Positions 42,100-51,967 are shown, counted from the stretch's first letter. The stretch: 64,000 nt of DNA from Flavobacterium panici (GCF_903819335.1 NZ_CAIJDE010000043.1:224556-288555), one strand, 5' to 3'. Notes: generated by a model not told the origin, from the letters alone. Numbers and translations are program-made.

Positions 42100-43221
42100 A
42101 TGAAATGTAAAAAACTAATATCAGCCGTTTTTTTATTATTTAGTGTTTCATTTTTCGGTCAGGTTTATACTGAGAAAATCGTAGGACAAAAAAACCAGGA
42201 GTTAAAAGACAGTCTTAAAGTTGCCGATTATCCTTATGCCCTTCCTATCTGGGGTGAAAAAGTAGCTCAAAAAGGATACAAACTTCCTTATTCAGCCGGG
42301 CTTTCCTTAAATTATTTCTGGCAGGATTCTGAAATTATCATCAGTAATCTTCAAGTGGGTTTTAATAACGGCCCTATGTATAATTTAGACGAAATTGTAC
42401 GTTTTGATAAATCTTCTGTCGAAGCGGGAGCACTTACTATTCGTCCGGATATATGGCTGCTGCCTTTTTTAAATATCTATGGTATTTTTGGAAAATCAAA
42501 TCCTTCAACAAAAATCAATGCGGGAATTTATATCCCTGACGCTGATAATAATTGGACTGAAATTGCCAATTTTAGTACAAAAGCCAATTTTAGCGCTACG
42601 ACATTTGGTTTTGGAATGACACCAACCATAGGAATTGGAGGCGGCTGGCTCGCACTTGATATGAATATGGCCTGGACAGATGTAAGTGCGCTGGATAAAC
42701 CTGCGTTTTCTTATGTTTTTGGCCCGCGATTAGGTAAAACTTTTAAGCTCCGTAAACCGGAACGCAATATTGCGGTTTGGGTTGGCGGTTTTAGGGTTCA
42801 TATTAATGGCGGTACGAATGGAAATATTGCTTTGTCGGATATTTTTGATTTGAGTACGGCGCAGGGTAAAGTTGATAATGGTTTGGCAAAAGTATCTGAA
42901 AACCAAACAAAAGTCGATACTTGGTGGGATGGTTTAACTCCTGCTCAACAGGCAAATCCTGGTAATATTGCCAAACATAATACCGCTAATCGTGCTTTAG
43001 AAAGAGCAGGTACGTTTTTAACGACTTTAGATGGGGCTTTGAGTACTGCAAATCAGTCTACTGTTCAATATTCATTGCAAAAAAGACCAAAGGATATGTG
43101 GAATTTTATTGTTGGAACGCAGTTTCAATACAATAAGCATTTTATGTTTAGGCTTGAAGCAGGTTTCCTCGCAAGCCGTACGCAAGCTTTAGCTGGTTTA
43201 CAATATCGTTTTGGATTATAA
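42100..43221 (+). CDS. exported hypothetical protein, probable outer-membrane barrel (373 aa)
   Basis: Signal peptide 1-21 (ending VSFFGQ). The body is rich in Gly and aromatic residues with alternating beta strands (KLPYSAGLSLNYFWQDSEII, TFGFGMTPTIGIGGGWLALD) and ends in LAGLQYRFGL, a typical C-terminal barrel strand with terminal aromatic pattern. An inserted polar helix-rich region (about 255-320, KVSENQTKVDTWWDGLTPAQ) may be a periplasmic or surface loop. No characterised family recognised. It lies 9 bp upstream of another barrel protein gene, so both are probably one operon. Confidence 0.65.
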   Translation: MKCKKLISAVFLLFSVSFFGQVYTEKIVGQKNQELKDSLKVADYPYALPIWGEKVAQKGYKLPYSAGLSLNYFWQDSEIIISNLQVGFNNGPMYNLDEIVRFDKSSVEAGALTIRPDIWLLPFLNIYGIFGKSNPSTKINAGIYIPDADNNWTEIANFSTKANFSATTFGFGMTPTIGIGGGWLALDMNMAWTDVSALDKPAFSYVFGPRLGKTFKLRKPERNIAVWVGGFRVHINGGTNGNIALSDIFDLSTAQGKVDNGLAKVSENQTKVDTWWDGLTPAQQANPGNIAKHNTANRALERAGTFLTTLDGALSTANQSTVQYSLQKRPKDMWNFIVGTQFQYNKHFMFRLEAGFLASRTQALAGLQYRFGL

Positions 43222-43230
43222 CCTATTTTT

Positions 43231-43998
43231 ATGAAAAAAGGTTTATTATTACTCGTCACTTTTTTTTGTATGAATCAGGCGGAATCTCAGGTTTTGATTT
43301 CTCTGATTTTTGGTGATAAACTAAATTCTCCTTTTTTAGAGTTTGGTTTAGAAGGCGGTATCAATCTTTCAGATATTTCTAATATGGAGAGTTCTGGATT
43401 GAATCCCGGTTTTAATCTTGGTTTTTATTTTGATATAAAATCAAAGCAAAATCCGGCGTGGATGATTAATACGGGTGTGATTGTAAAATCTCCTATGGGC
43501 GCACGGCAGATTCCTCTTTATTCTTTAGAAGATGAAAATCTGGATAATACTTTTGCGGGAGGAACTGTTGATCGTGAAATTCGGTATTTTAATGTGCCTA
43601 TTTTGATTAAATATCAGTTTAAAAATAGAATTTATCTTAAAACCGGACCTCAGCTTGGGCTTTTGGCTTCGGCTTTTGATCAGTTTAAAAATAAGATTAA
43701 TGATAATGATGTGGTTTACAAGAAAAAGATTCGGGATGAAATCAGGGTTATTGATGCCGGAATCGCTTTTGGTACAGGATATCACATGGATGTGGGCAAT
43801 GGTTTAAATATCACCATTCAATATTATTATGGTTTGGTTCCGGTTATGAAAGGTGACGGACATAATGTATATAACAGGTCTTTGTATTTTACTGCCGGAA
43901 TACCTATTGGGAAAGGAAAAGCGGCGCAAAAACGTGCTGAAAAAGAAGCGGAACTGAACAAAGTTATTCTTCCGGAAGATGAAGCGCCTAAAAAATAA
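43231..43998 (+). CDS. outer-membrane beta-barrel protein (PorT-like)
   Basis: 255-residue protein with a signal peptide (1-20, ending AESQ). The barrel strands resemble the PorT/OMP_b-brl_2 family (LEFGLEGGINLSDISNMESS, GFNLGFYFDIKSK, VPILIKYQFKNRIYLKTGPQ, SLYFTAGIPIGKG). It then has an unusual charged tail (KAAQKRAEKEAELNKVILPE), which would extend into the periplasm. It is co-directional with the preceding gene, 9 bp apart. Its stop abuts the end of cheB on the other strand without a visible terminator. Confidence 0.7.
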   Translation: MKKGLLLLVTFFCMNQAESQVLISLIFGDKLNSPFLEFGLEGGINLSDISNMESSGLNPGFNLGFYFDIKSKQNPAWMINTGVIVKSPMGARQIPLYSLEDENLDNTFAGGTVDREIRYFNVPILIKYQFKNRIYLKTGPQLGLLASAFDQFKNKINDNDVVYKKKIRDEIRVIDAGIAFGTGYHMDVGNGLNITIQYYYGLVPVMKGDGHNVYNRSLYFTAGIPIGKGKAAQKRAEKEAELNKVILPEDEAPKK

Positions 43999-44583
43999 TT
44001 AACTGTTTATGGAGTTGAGTAATGCTAATATTTCTTCGTTGTTTAAAACATAATCCGGTGTTGTAAATAATATGGCATTATTGGGCATAAAGGGCATGTC
44101 TGCCGATAATGGATTTTGCACTACAATTTTTCCACCGTTTTCCTGAATGGCTTGTAATCCTAATGTTCCATCGGTATTGGATCCTGAAAATAGAATTCCA
44201 ACCAAAGAACTTCCGAAGATTTCTGCTGCCGATTCAAAAGAAACATCGATACTTGGACGGCTGTAATTGATTTTTTCTGAGGTATCTAATGCGAGTGTAT
44301 CGTCTTTTTCAAATAATAAATGATAATTAGACGGAGCTATATATATAAATCCGGGTATAAGAATTGTTTTGTCTTCGATTGGTTTTACGGGAACGCTTGA
44401 TTTTAAAGTAATTAATTCTTCCAGAGTCTGATCGTCTGTACTTTTGCGATGTACAACAATTACGATCGCATAATTACGCAGTGCTGTTAATTCAGGTAAA
44501 ATCTGCATTAAAGCATTTAAACTTCCTGCCGATCCTCCTATTATTACTAATCTGCAGTTTGATATTATTTTATTTTCCTCCAT
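43999..44583 (-). CDS. stand-alone CheB-type methylesterase
   Basis: 194-residue catalytic domain of CheB without a receiver domain. The likely triad is Ser in IIGGSAGSLNALM (about residue 19), His in VIVVHRKST (about 46) and Asp in FSGSNTDGTLG (about 145). CheB removes methyl groups from, or deamidates, glutamates of chemoreceptors, but no methyl-accepting protein or flagellar gene is present here. The start overlaps the end of cheR by 19 bp, so the two are translationally coupled. The target is likely another signalling protein, such as the hybrid kinase encoded upstream. Confidence 0.88.
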   Translation of the reverse strand: MEENKIISNCRLVIIGGSAGSLNALMQILPELTALRNYAIVIVVHRKSTDDQTLEELITLKSSVPVKPIEDKTILIPGFIYIAPSNYHLLFEKDDTLALDTSEKINYSRPSIDVSFESAAEIFGSSLVGILFSGSNTDGTLGLQAIQENGGKIVVQNPLSADMPFMPNNAILFTTPDYVLNNEEILALLNSINS

Positions 44584-45374
44584 ATTTTCTCTTTTTCAAA
44601 CTGTTTGTATTTGCCGGGAGAAATAGAATATTTTATTGTTTCTTTTGTGCCTAAGGCCAGAAAACCTAAAACGGCTAAGCTTTCATCAAATAAATTAATG
44701 ACTCTTTTTTGAAGGTCACTATCAAAATAAATTAAAACATTACGGCATAATATAATATCAAATTCATTGAATGAAGTGTCTGATACTAAATTGTGCTGTG
44801 AATATACCATTTTTTGAGACAGCTCTTCGTTGAATTTTGCAATGCCGTAATTAGCGGTATAATAACTCGAAAAGTCTTCCTGCCCGCCTGCATCACGATA
44901 GTTTTGCGAATACTCTTTCATCATTCTGAGCGGGAAAATTCCTTTTTTGGCTGTTTCTAAAACCGTGGCATTGATGTCTGTAGCATAAATAAGAGATTTA
45001 TGCAGTAAACCTGCTTCTTTAAGCATTATAGCCATAGAATAGACTTCTTCGCCTGTAGAACAGCCGGCGTGCCATAACCTGATAAAAGGTTTTGTGCCTA
45101 ATAATGGTAAAATTTCTTTTCTTAAAATGCCATAAAATGTTGGGTCACGAAACATTTCTGTAACATTGACCGTGATCTCGTCGATCATTTGTTTGTAATA
45201 CTCAGGATCAGAACGAACTTTTGAGAGAAATTCATGAAAATGACCAAATCCGCCTAATTGATATACCCGGTATACACGTCTTTTTAAGGATGCTCTTGAA
45301 TAACTTCCAAAATCAAAACCGTAGTATTCGTAAACTTCGTTGATAAGTGTTTCTAATTCGATATCTTCAATCAT
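44565..45374 (-). CDS. CheR-type SAM-dependent methyltransferase
   Basis: 269-residue glutamate O-methyltransferase. The N-terminal helical domain (about 1-75) ends in EITVNVTEMFRDP. The SAM-binding motif is LWHAGCSTGEEVYSMA (about 100-115) and the second domain shows FDIILCRNVLIYFD (about 205-218), both diagnostic of CheR. It is coupled to the stand-alone cheB and lies 12 bp after a single-domain response regulator, all on the minus strand. With no chemoreceptor or motility genes nearby, its substrate is probably in the associated two-component pathway. Confidence 0.9.
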   Translation of the reverse strand: MIEDIELETLINEVYEYYGFDFGSYSRASLKRRVYRVYQLGGFGHFHEFLSKVRSDPEYYKQMIDEITVNVTEMFRDPTFYGILRKEILPLLGTKPFIRLWHAGCSTGEEVYSMAIMLKEAGLLHKSLIYATDINATVLETAKKGIFPLRMMKEYSQNYRDAGGQEDFSSYYTANYGIAKFNEELSQKMVYSQHNLVSDTSFNEFDIILCRNVLIYFDSDLQKRVINLFDESLAVLGFLALGTKETIKYSISPGKYKQFEKEKIWRKIK

Positions 45375-45386
45375 AATTTACCCCAT

Positions 45387-45752
45387 TCAAATTTTGCTTA
45401 AAACAAGCAGTAACTTATCAACATCTACCGGTTTTGAGATGTAATCATCTGCTCCGGCCTCTAAACATTTTTCTTTGTCGCCTGTCATAGCTTGCGCAGT
45501 AACCGCTACAACAAAAATAGATTTTCTTGACGGAATGGCTTTTATTAACGGAATGGCTTCATATCCATCCATTTCGGGCATCATCATATCCAGCAAAACT
45601 GCGTCGATATTTTCATCCGTTTTCAATAACTTTATTGCATCTTCGGCACTTGCACAAGACAAACAATCGTATGATTTAACACGTAAGGTATGTGTTAATG
45701 CGAAAATGTTTCTAGGATCGTCATCTACAATTAAAAGTCGTTTTTTACTCAT
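45387..45752 (-). CDS. single-domain response regulator
   Basis: 121-residue receiver (CheY-like fold). Acidic pocket Asp10-Asp11, phospho-acceptor Asp55 in AVLLDMMMPEMDGYEA, Thr84 in VVAVTAQAMTG and Lys106 in YISKPVD. There is no output domain, so it passes phosphate or binds a partner. It closely resembles the third receiver of the hybrid kinase upstream (MMMPHMDGYEAA, AKAMTGDREKC), which suggests duplication. It probably signals to CheR/CheB and the kinase. Confidence 0.92.
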   Translation of the reverse strand: MSKKRLLIVDDDPRNIFALTHTLRVKSYDCLSCASAEDAIKLLKTDENIDAVLLDMMMPEMDGYEAIPLIKAIPSRKSIFVVAVTAQAMTGDKEKCLEAGADDYISKPVDVDKLLLVLSKI

Positions 45753-45770
45753 AAACTTTTATATTTTTTT

Positions 45771-45923
45771 TTGCCACAGATTAAAAGGATTAAAAAGATT
45801 TTATAATCTGTGGCTAAATATTTTTTATTTTTTTGCCACAGATTTCACAGATTAAAGGGATTTTTTAATCACAGTATTATCTCAATTTTTGAATCCTTTT
45901 AATCTGTGAAATCTGTGGCATAA
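45771..45923. repeat. paired CCACAGATT hairpins
   Basis: TTTGCCACAGATTAAAAGGATT...AATCTGTGGC, then TTTGCCACAGATTTCACAGATT...AATCTGTGAAATCTGTGGCA. The second unit is a long near-perfect inverted repeat. It lies between the response regulator and the hybrid kinase and may attenuate read-through. Confidence 0.75.
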
Positions 45924-45934
45924 ACTTTTATCTA

Positions 45935-48900
45935 TTAAACTTTATCGTACAGCCAAACTCGCAATAACGATAATAACTGGTCAACATCTACTGGTTTTGT
46001 AATATAATCTGATGCTCCGGCTTTTATACATTTTTCCCTGTCGCCTGTCATTGCTTTTGCGGTTACGGCAATTACAGGTAAATTTAAAAACTTAGGATTG
46101 GCACGTATTTTCTCGGCTGCTTCGTAACCGTCCATATGCGGCATCATCATATCTAATAAAACGACATCGGTATCTGGATTTTCGCTTAGAACTTTAATGG
46201 CATCATTTCCATCAAAAGCCGTAATAATCGTCATTTTAAATACTTCTAAAGCTTTTGTAAGCGAATAAATATTACGAACATCATCATCAACAATCAGCAC
46301 TTTTTTATCGTGCAGAATGTTGTTTAGTAAATTTAGCTTTTTATGCCCTTCTTTTTTGTCTTTTCCTTCCTTTTTATCTTCTACTAAATGAAGAAAAAGT
46401 GAAACCTCATCTAACATTCTTTGGTACGAATGTGCGGTTTTTACAATAATAGAATCTGCATATTTCTTAATTTTTACTTCTTCTTTTAGCGATAAACTTT
46501 TTCCTGTAAACACAATTACCGGAAGTTTCTCCAAGCCCGGATTTTTCTTAATGCCATCCAGAATTTGATACGCTTGTTTATCCGGAATTCCCATGTCCAG
46601 AATTACACAATCAACTTCTGTTTTATTTAAAGCCTGAATTCCATCTGAAACTTCGCTTTTTATCTCCGAATTGATATTATACGTTTCTAAGAAATAAGAT
46701 AAGGCTTTGGCATGTTTTGGGTTATCTTCAATAATTAAAACCTTTTGCGCTTCTTTATTAATAATGTGTTCAATTCTTAAAAACACATCCGGAATTTTAT
46801 CAAATGCCACCGGTTTATCTAAAAAGTCAACTGCACCTTTTAATAAACTTTCCTGTTTCAATTTATGTGATGACATAATATGAACGGGAATATGTTTGGT
46901 TTCGGCATGATTTTTTAATTCTTCCAGAACTTCCCAACCGCTTTTTACCGGAAGTTCAATATCTAATAAAACACCTACGGGTTTATACAATAAAGTAAAG
47001 TTTAAGGCATGATCGCCTCTTACGGCCACAATTCCTTTATAACCTTTGTTTCGTGAAAAAGCTAAAAGTGATTTTGCAAAATGAATATCATCTTCAACAA
47101 TTAAAATTACTTTATCTCCTTCTCTTATTTCGTTTCTGTCGTCGTCTATTTCGTCTGGAATAGTTGAGCTGATATATTTTTTTGCAGGCGTTCCTGCTTC
47201 GTTTTCAGGTTCCAGTTCTACAAACGCTGTTGGCGGTATTTTCTCCACATTTGTTTTGTAAGGAACAGAACCATAAACCGGAAGACATAATGTAAAGGTA
47301 CTTCCTTCATTAACTCTACTATGAAGGATAATTTCTCCTTTAAGCAATTTTGCCAATTCCCTGCTGATTGATAATCCTAAACCAGTTCCGCCGTATTTAC
47401 GTTTTGTTGAACCATCGGCTTGTTGGAAGGCTTCAAAAACAAGCGGCTGTTTCTCTAACGGAATTCCTATTCCGGTATCTTTTACAATAAAGCAGATAAT
47501 TTTTTCATCGTCTGTATTTATCTTGATTTCGAGTGTTACTTTTCCTTTTTCAGTAAATTTAATAGCGTTCGAAATCAGGTTTTTTAGAATTTGTTCTAAA
47601 CGCATTTTGTCTGTTTTAATGACAATTGGCGCTTCTTTCGAAATAATTTCAAATTCAATTCCTTTTTCTTTAGCTACAAGATTAAAGAGATTCCAAAGTG
47701 TGTCTGTGATTTCTTTAGTTGAGATATCTAAAAATTCCAATTCCATTTTACCCGCTTCGATTTTAGATAAATCCAGAATTTCATCAATTAAACCTAATAA
47801 ACTGTTTCCAGAACTCTGAATAACTTTAGCAAACTCAATTTCTTCATTGTTCATGCTTTTGTTATTGTTCTCTGATAATAAACGGCTTAAAAGCAAAATT
47901 GAATTAAGAGGCGTTCTTAATTCGTGCGACATATTAGCCAAAAACTCTGATTTGTAACGTGTTGTTAATTCTAAAGCTTCTGATTTCTTTTGAATTTCAT
48001 TGTTTTTTTCTTCCAATAAAACACTTCTTTCAGAAAGTTCTTCGTTGGTTTGTTCCAATTCTTCCTGCTGTACACGCAATTCTTCTTCAGAAGCCTGCAG
48101 TTTTTCAGTCTGTGCTTCTAATTCGGCATTAATCGCTTCCAGTTCGCTGTGCTGTGTCTGAAGTTCTTCTGACTGAGATTTTGTTTCTTCCAGCAGTTCT
48201 AATACTCTTTTTCTGTTTTGAGTTGATTTTAAGGCAATTCCAATGTTATTGGCAACTGTTCGTAAAAACTCTAAATGCAACTCCGAAAAACCGTAAATAC
48301 TCGCTAATTCAACCGCACCTTCAATTTTGTTATCCTGCAGCGGAACCGCCACAATATGCGTAGGTTTTACTTGTCCTAAAGCATAATTAATTTGAATATC
48401 ATCTGCAGATAATGTCTTTAATTCTAATATTTTTCCAGATGAAATAGCCTGACCTATCAAACCTTCGCCTTTTCGAATGCGTTCGCGGCTTTTACTCGGT
48501 ATATAGCTATATCCACCAGAAGATACTAATTCGTTTTCTTCAATAACATACAAAACTCCTGCGCTGCTATTGGTATATTGGCATAAAAACTCAATAATAT
48601 CTTTAGAAAGCTTTTGTAGTGTTTTTTCGCCCAGCATTGCATTATTCAACTCTGCAACTCCGGTTTGAAGCCATTCTTTTTGAGAAAGAAGTTCAAATGA
48701 GTTTTTAAGGGAAACTCCCATTGTGTTCAACGATTCTCCTACGCTTCCAAGTGCATCTGCTTTTGTATCGTCTACACGAATATCGTAGTTTCCTTTTGAA
48801 ATATTGGTTGCAATGCTGCTGATTGCTTCAATTCTTTGTGCTGTTTCAATATCCTTTTTCTCCAGTTCTTTTTGTAATGCTGAACGTTCGTTGTAATCTT

Positions 48901-49507
48901 TTAGGATTCTGATCAGGAAGACAATCGAAATAATGAAAGCGATGAAAAAGGCGACTATAATTAAAATTAAACTATAATTACCATAACGCTCAGAATTTGA
49001 ATTTCGTTCTTCCAGAAGCTTTTGTTCTGTGTTTTCTATTTTTTTGATAACCGCTCGTATGTCGTTCATCATTATCCTGCCTTCATTTAAGTCAAAGACA
49101 AGAGTTTCCTTGTTTAAACGCTTTTTTACGATTTGATTATTCAGGTATTTAAAGAACCCGGAACGTTTAGATGCTAAGTCGGTTAACAGTTTTTGCTGTG
49201 GAGGATTATCTGCTGTAAGCTCTTCCAGCTTTTCAAAGTAAGTATTTGATTTGGATTCAGATTCATTAAACCGGTCTACAAACTGTTCGTCACCAGTTAA
49301 TAAATAGCCACGCATATTCGTTTGGGCTTCTGTAATAATGGCCGAACCTTCGTTTAAGTTGTAAATAACATCCTGGGTATGATTTACCCAGAAATTACTG
49401 TTTAACAAACTTTTGATGCTTATAAAGGAAGCAACAGAACTAATTGTTAACACTAATAATGAAACTAATGAACTGATTAGCAGATTTCTTTTAAAGTTAC
49501 CATTCAT
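45935..49507 (-). CDS. hybrid sensor histidine kinase: CHASE3-HAMP-GAF-HisKA-HATPase-REC-REC-REC
   Basis: 1190-residue membrane kinase. Two transmembrane helices (about 9-33 and 178-202) flank a CHASE3-like periplasmic region (about 38-170). A HAMP segment (about 203-265), a GAF domain (about 275-425) and a long Gln/Glu-rich coiled coil (about 430-515) follow. The kinase core has the H-box FLANMSHELRTPLN, the N-box NLISNAIKF, DTGIGIP and GGTGLGLS. Three receivers are present (VEDD...LLDIELP, IEDN...ILDMGIPD, VDDD...LLDMMMPHMDG). The last receiver resembles the neighbouring single-domain regulator. The gene starts a minus-strand block through cheR and cheB and lies 16 bp after the REC-kinase gene, so all five genes may be co-regulated. 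Confidence 0.92.
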   Translation of the reverse strand: MNGNFKRNLLISSLVSLLVLTISSVASFISIKSLLNSNFWVNHTQDVIYNLNEGSAIITEAQTNMRGYLLTGDEQFVDRFNESESKSNTYFEKLEELTADNPPQQKLLTDLASKRSGFFKYLNNQIVKKRLNKETLVFDLNEGRIMMNDIRAVIKKIENTEQKLLEERNSNSERYGNYSLILIIVAFFIAFIISIVFLIRILKDYNERSALQKELEKKDIETAQRIEAISSIATNISKGNYDIRVDDTKADALGSVGESLNTMGVSLKNSFELLSQKEWLQTGVAELNNAMLGEKTLQKLSKDIIEFLCQYTNSSAGVLYVIEENELVSSGGYSYIPSKSRERIRKGEGLIGQAISSGKILELKTLSADDIQINYALGQVKPTHIVAVPLQDNKIEGAVELASIYGFSELHLEFLRTVANNIGIALKSTQNRKRVLELLEETKSQSEELQTQHSELEAINAELEAQTEKLQASEEELRVQQEELEQTNEELSERSVLLEEKNNEIQKKSEALELTTRYKSEFLANMSHELRTPLNSILLLSRLLSENNNKSMNNEEIEFAKVIQSSGNSLLGLIDEILDLSKIEAGKMELEFLDISTKEITDTLWNLFNLVAKEKGIEFEIISKEAPIVIKTDKMRLEQILKNLISNAIKFTEKGKVTLEIKINTDDEKIICFIVKDTGIGIPLEKQPLVFEAFQQADGSTKRKYGGTGLGLSISRELAKLLKGEIILHSRVNEGSTFTLCLPVYGSVPYKTNVEKIPPTAFVELEPENEAGTPAKKYISSTIPDEIDDDRNEIREGDKVILIVEDDIHFAKSLLAFSRNKGYKGIVAVRGDHALNFTLLYKPVGVLLDIELPVKSGWEVLEELKNHAETKHIPVHIMSSHKLKQESLLKGAVDFLDKPVAFDKIPDVFLRIEHIINKEAQKVLIIEDNPKHAKALSYFLETYNINSEIKSEVSDGIQALNKTEVDCVILDMGIPDKQAYQILDGIKKNPGLEKLPVIVFTGKSLSLKEEVKIKKYADSIIVKTAHSYQRMLDEVSLFLHLVEDKKEGKDKKEGHKKLNLLNNILHDKKVLIVDDDVRNIYSLTKALEVFKMTIITAFDGNDAIKVLSENPDTDVVLLDMMMPHMDGYEAAEKIRANPKFLNLPVIAVTAKAMTGDREKCIKAGASDYITKPVDVDQLLSLLRVWLYDKV

Positions 49508-49523
49508 GGTTTTAAAGTGTATT

Positions 49524-50738
49524 TTATTCGTATTTTAGGGGAAGAACTATAATAAAGCTGGCGCCTTTGCCTACTTCACTTTTTGCCGTTATTAATCCGT
49601 TGTGTTTTTCTATAATTTTTTTTGCGATTGCCAGACCAATTCCGGTTCCTTCATAAGTCTGTCGGTCGTTTAAACTCTGGAAAATAATGAAAATTCGGTC
49701 CAGATAAATTTCATCAAAACCAATTCCGTTATCTTTTACCACAATTCTGCAATACTTTCCTTCCGGCGCAGTTGGACTGTCAAACGATTTATCGGCAATT
49801 AATTCGGCCGTAATTTCAATTAATGGAGGTTCATCACCGCCTGAGAATTTAAGGGCGTTTCCAATTAAATTTTGAAATACCTGCCTTAACTGGCTCGGAA
49901 TACTGTCTATTGTGGGGAGTTCTGTAGCTTTTACAATCGCATTTTTTCTTTCAATCAAATAATCAAAATCCGAAAGAACTTCCTGTAAAACCACATTAAG
50001 ATCTGTAACTTCCGGTTTAACCTGTGCTGATAATCTGGAATAGGCAAGAAGATCTGTAATAAGGGTCTGCATTCTTTCGGCAGATTTTATGGTTCTGTCG
50101 ACATAATCAATTCCTTTTTCATCTTCTTTTAAGTAAAGTTCCTTGATTATTTTAATAAAAATCTGGATTTTCCTTATAGGTTCATTTAAATCGTGCGATA
50201 CTACCCAGGCAAACTGCTGTAATTCGTGATTTTTCATCTCTAATTCTTCATTTTTCAAAACCAGTTCTTTGGTTCTTTCCGCGATTTTGATTTCGAGATT
50301 ATCCTGCGCTTCTTTTCTAATTTTGATTTCTTTAGAAAGAAGGTCTTTTATACCTTTTAGTTCATTTTGCTGTTCATAGATTTTGATGAAGGTTTTTACC
50401 TTCAGCATCAATAAATCCGTATCAACAGGTTTTGTAATGTATTCTACCGCGCCGCTTTCATATCCTTTAAAGATGTATTTTTTTTCGATGTTTAATGCCG
50501 AAAGAAAAATTACGGGAATGTCTTTGGTTCGTTTATTTCCAGAAAGAATTTTTACTACTTCGAAGCCGTCAAGTCCGGGCATCTGTACGTCCATAATGAT
50601 AAGACAGTAGTTTGTTTTTAAGATTTTCTTTAAGGCTTCTTCACCAGATTCGGCAGTATCTACGTCGATATTGTGCAGTTCTAATGTTTTCTTTAAGGCA
50701 ATAATATTTGCCTTGATATCATCAACAATTAATACCAT
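49524..50738 (-). CDS. response-regulator/histidine-kinase fusion (REC-HisKA-HATPase)
   Basis: 404-residue soluble protein. Receiver at 1-120 with VDDIKAN and LIIMDVQMPGLDG (Asp51-53 region). A coiled coil of about 50 residues leads into HisKA (FAWVVSHDLNEPIRKI, His about 190) and HATPase (NLIGNALKFSGG, DNGIGF, GTGIGLAI). The H-box style (SHDLNEP) matches the bacteriophytochrome-like kinase family, as in the 54.6-kb kinase. No membrane segment, so it receives phosphate or a protein signal in the cytosol. It is the first gene of the minus-strand signalling block, 16 bp ahead of the hybrid kinase. Confidence 0.9.
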   Translation of the reverse strand: MVLIVDDIKANIIALKKTLELHNIDVDTAESGEEALKKILKTNYCLIIMDVQMPGLDGFEVVKILSGNKRTKDIPVIFLSALNIEKKYIFKGYESGAVEYITKPVDTDLLMLKVKTFIKIYEQQNELKGIKDLLSKEIKIRKEAQDNLEIKIAERTKELVLKNEELEMKNHELQQFAWVVSHDLNEPIRKIQIFIKIIKELYLKEDEKGIDYVDRTIKSAERMQTLITDLLAYSRLSAQVKPEVTDLNVVLQEVLSDFDYLIERKNAIVKATELPTIDSIPSQLRQVFQNLIGNALKFSGGDEPPLIEITAELIADKSFDSPTAPEGKYCRIVVKDNGIGFDEIYLDRIFIIFQSLNDRQTYEGTGIGLAIAKKIIEKHNGLITAKSEVGKGASFIIVLPLKYE

Positions 50739-51111
50739 GCTGTTATGGGGAATAAAGCGTTACTAGTTAAAAAATATTGAATCATTGGTTTGAAAAGGTT
50801 CTTATTTAAAATATCTGATCCTATTTTAAATATGGTTAGTCAAAACTTTCAAATTTAGAAAAAAAACAAGCATTCAGTTTTACATCGGTATTTAATTCGT
50901 TACATAATTCCCATGTTTTTATTCCTAATTAAATTGAATTTATGAAAGTCAGCTTATTAAAAATTTACCCATTTGAAAAAAATTAAAACAATTATAGCTT
51001 TTTTCTTTCTTTTTTAATTTATAGAGGTAATCAAAATTTTATTAGAGCCCTGTTTTGATTGGTCAATCTGCTAATTTTAATCAATAGAATTTGTTTTTAA
51101 AAGTACATGTT
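50739..51111. other. divergent 373-bp gap upstream of the kinase block and the SDR gene
   Basis: AT-rich spacer between the divergent REC-kinase and SDR genes. I see no palindrome, repeat or convincing promoter pair in it, and no open frame worth listing. Both transcription start regions must lie here. Confidence 0.4.
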
Positions 51112-51960
51112 ATGAAAAAGCCTAAAACATTTCCGGAGCAAAAACAAGAGCTTCCCGGAAACGAACATAAAATGAATCCCGAACCGGAAATTATAAGAGA
51201 GAACTACACGGGAAGCGGAAAACTTCTTGGTAAAACTGCTTTTATAACCGGCGGTGACAGCGGAATTGGCCGAAGCGCTGCCGTACATTTTGCACGTGAA
51301 GGTGCCAATATTGCCATTGTTTATTTAAAAGAAGATAAAGATGCGAAGGAAACAAAAGCAATGGTTGAAAAAGAAGGTCAGCAATGTCTGCTTATAAGCT
51401 GTGACTTGAAGGATGAGAAATTCTGTAAAGAAGCTATTAAAAAATGCGTTACAACTTTTAAAACCATAAATGTTTTAGTGAATAATGCAGCTATTCAATT
51501 TCCGCAAAACGAACTGGAAAAAATTACCGCTGCGCAATTGCATAAAACATTTGAAACTAATATTTATCCGTATTTCTATATTACAAAAGCGGCACTTCCG
51601 TATTTAAAAGAAGGCGATACGATTATCAATACAAGTTCTGTAACTGCATATCGCGGCAGCGAACATTTAGTTGACTATTCGAGTACAAAAGGTGCTATTG
51701 TAAGTTTTACAAGATCATTGTCGACCATGCTTGCCAAAAGAAAAATCAGGGTAAACGGCGTTGCGCCAGGGCCAATATGGACGCCTTTGATCGTGGCAAG
51801 TTTCGACAAACTTTCAGATTTCGGAAAAGACAATCCAATGGAAAGAGCCGGACAGCCCTCTGAAGTAGGACCTGCGTATGTATTTTTAGCCTGCGAAGAC
51901 AGCAGTTATATCACCGGACAGTTTATTCATATTAATGGCGGAGAATTAGTTGGTGGATGA
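51112..51960 (+). CDS. SDR-family oxidoreductase (YghA-like, stress-associated)
   Basis: 282 residues from the ATG at 51112 (MKKPKTFPEQKQELP); 7 extra codons upstream are open. The Rossmann cofactor loop is TGGDSGIGRSA (residues about 48-58), followed by NNAAIQFPQ and the catalytic Ser-Tyr-Lys in TSSVTAYRG...DYSSTKG. The N-terminal extension with a FPEQKQ-x-PG-x-E motif is typical of YghA/general-stress-protein-39-type dehydrogenases. It reduces carbonyls using NAD(P)H; the substrate is unknown. It is one of several general-stress-type genes in this half of the window. Confidence 0.9.
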   Translation: MKKPKTFPEQKQELPGNEHKMNPEPEIIRENYTGSGKLLGKTAFITGGDSGIGRSAAVHFAREGANIAIVYLKEDKDAKETKAMVEKEGQQCLLISCDLKDEKFCKEAIKKCVTTFKTINVLVNNAAIQFPQNELEKITAAQLHKTFETNIYPYFYITKAALPYLKEGDTIINTSSVTAYRGSEHLVDYSSTKGAIVSFTRSLSTMLAKRKIRVNGVAPGPIWTPLIVASFDKLSDFGKDNPMERAGQPSEVGPAYVFLACEDSSYITGQFIHINGGELVGG

Positions 51961-51967
51961 TAAGATT

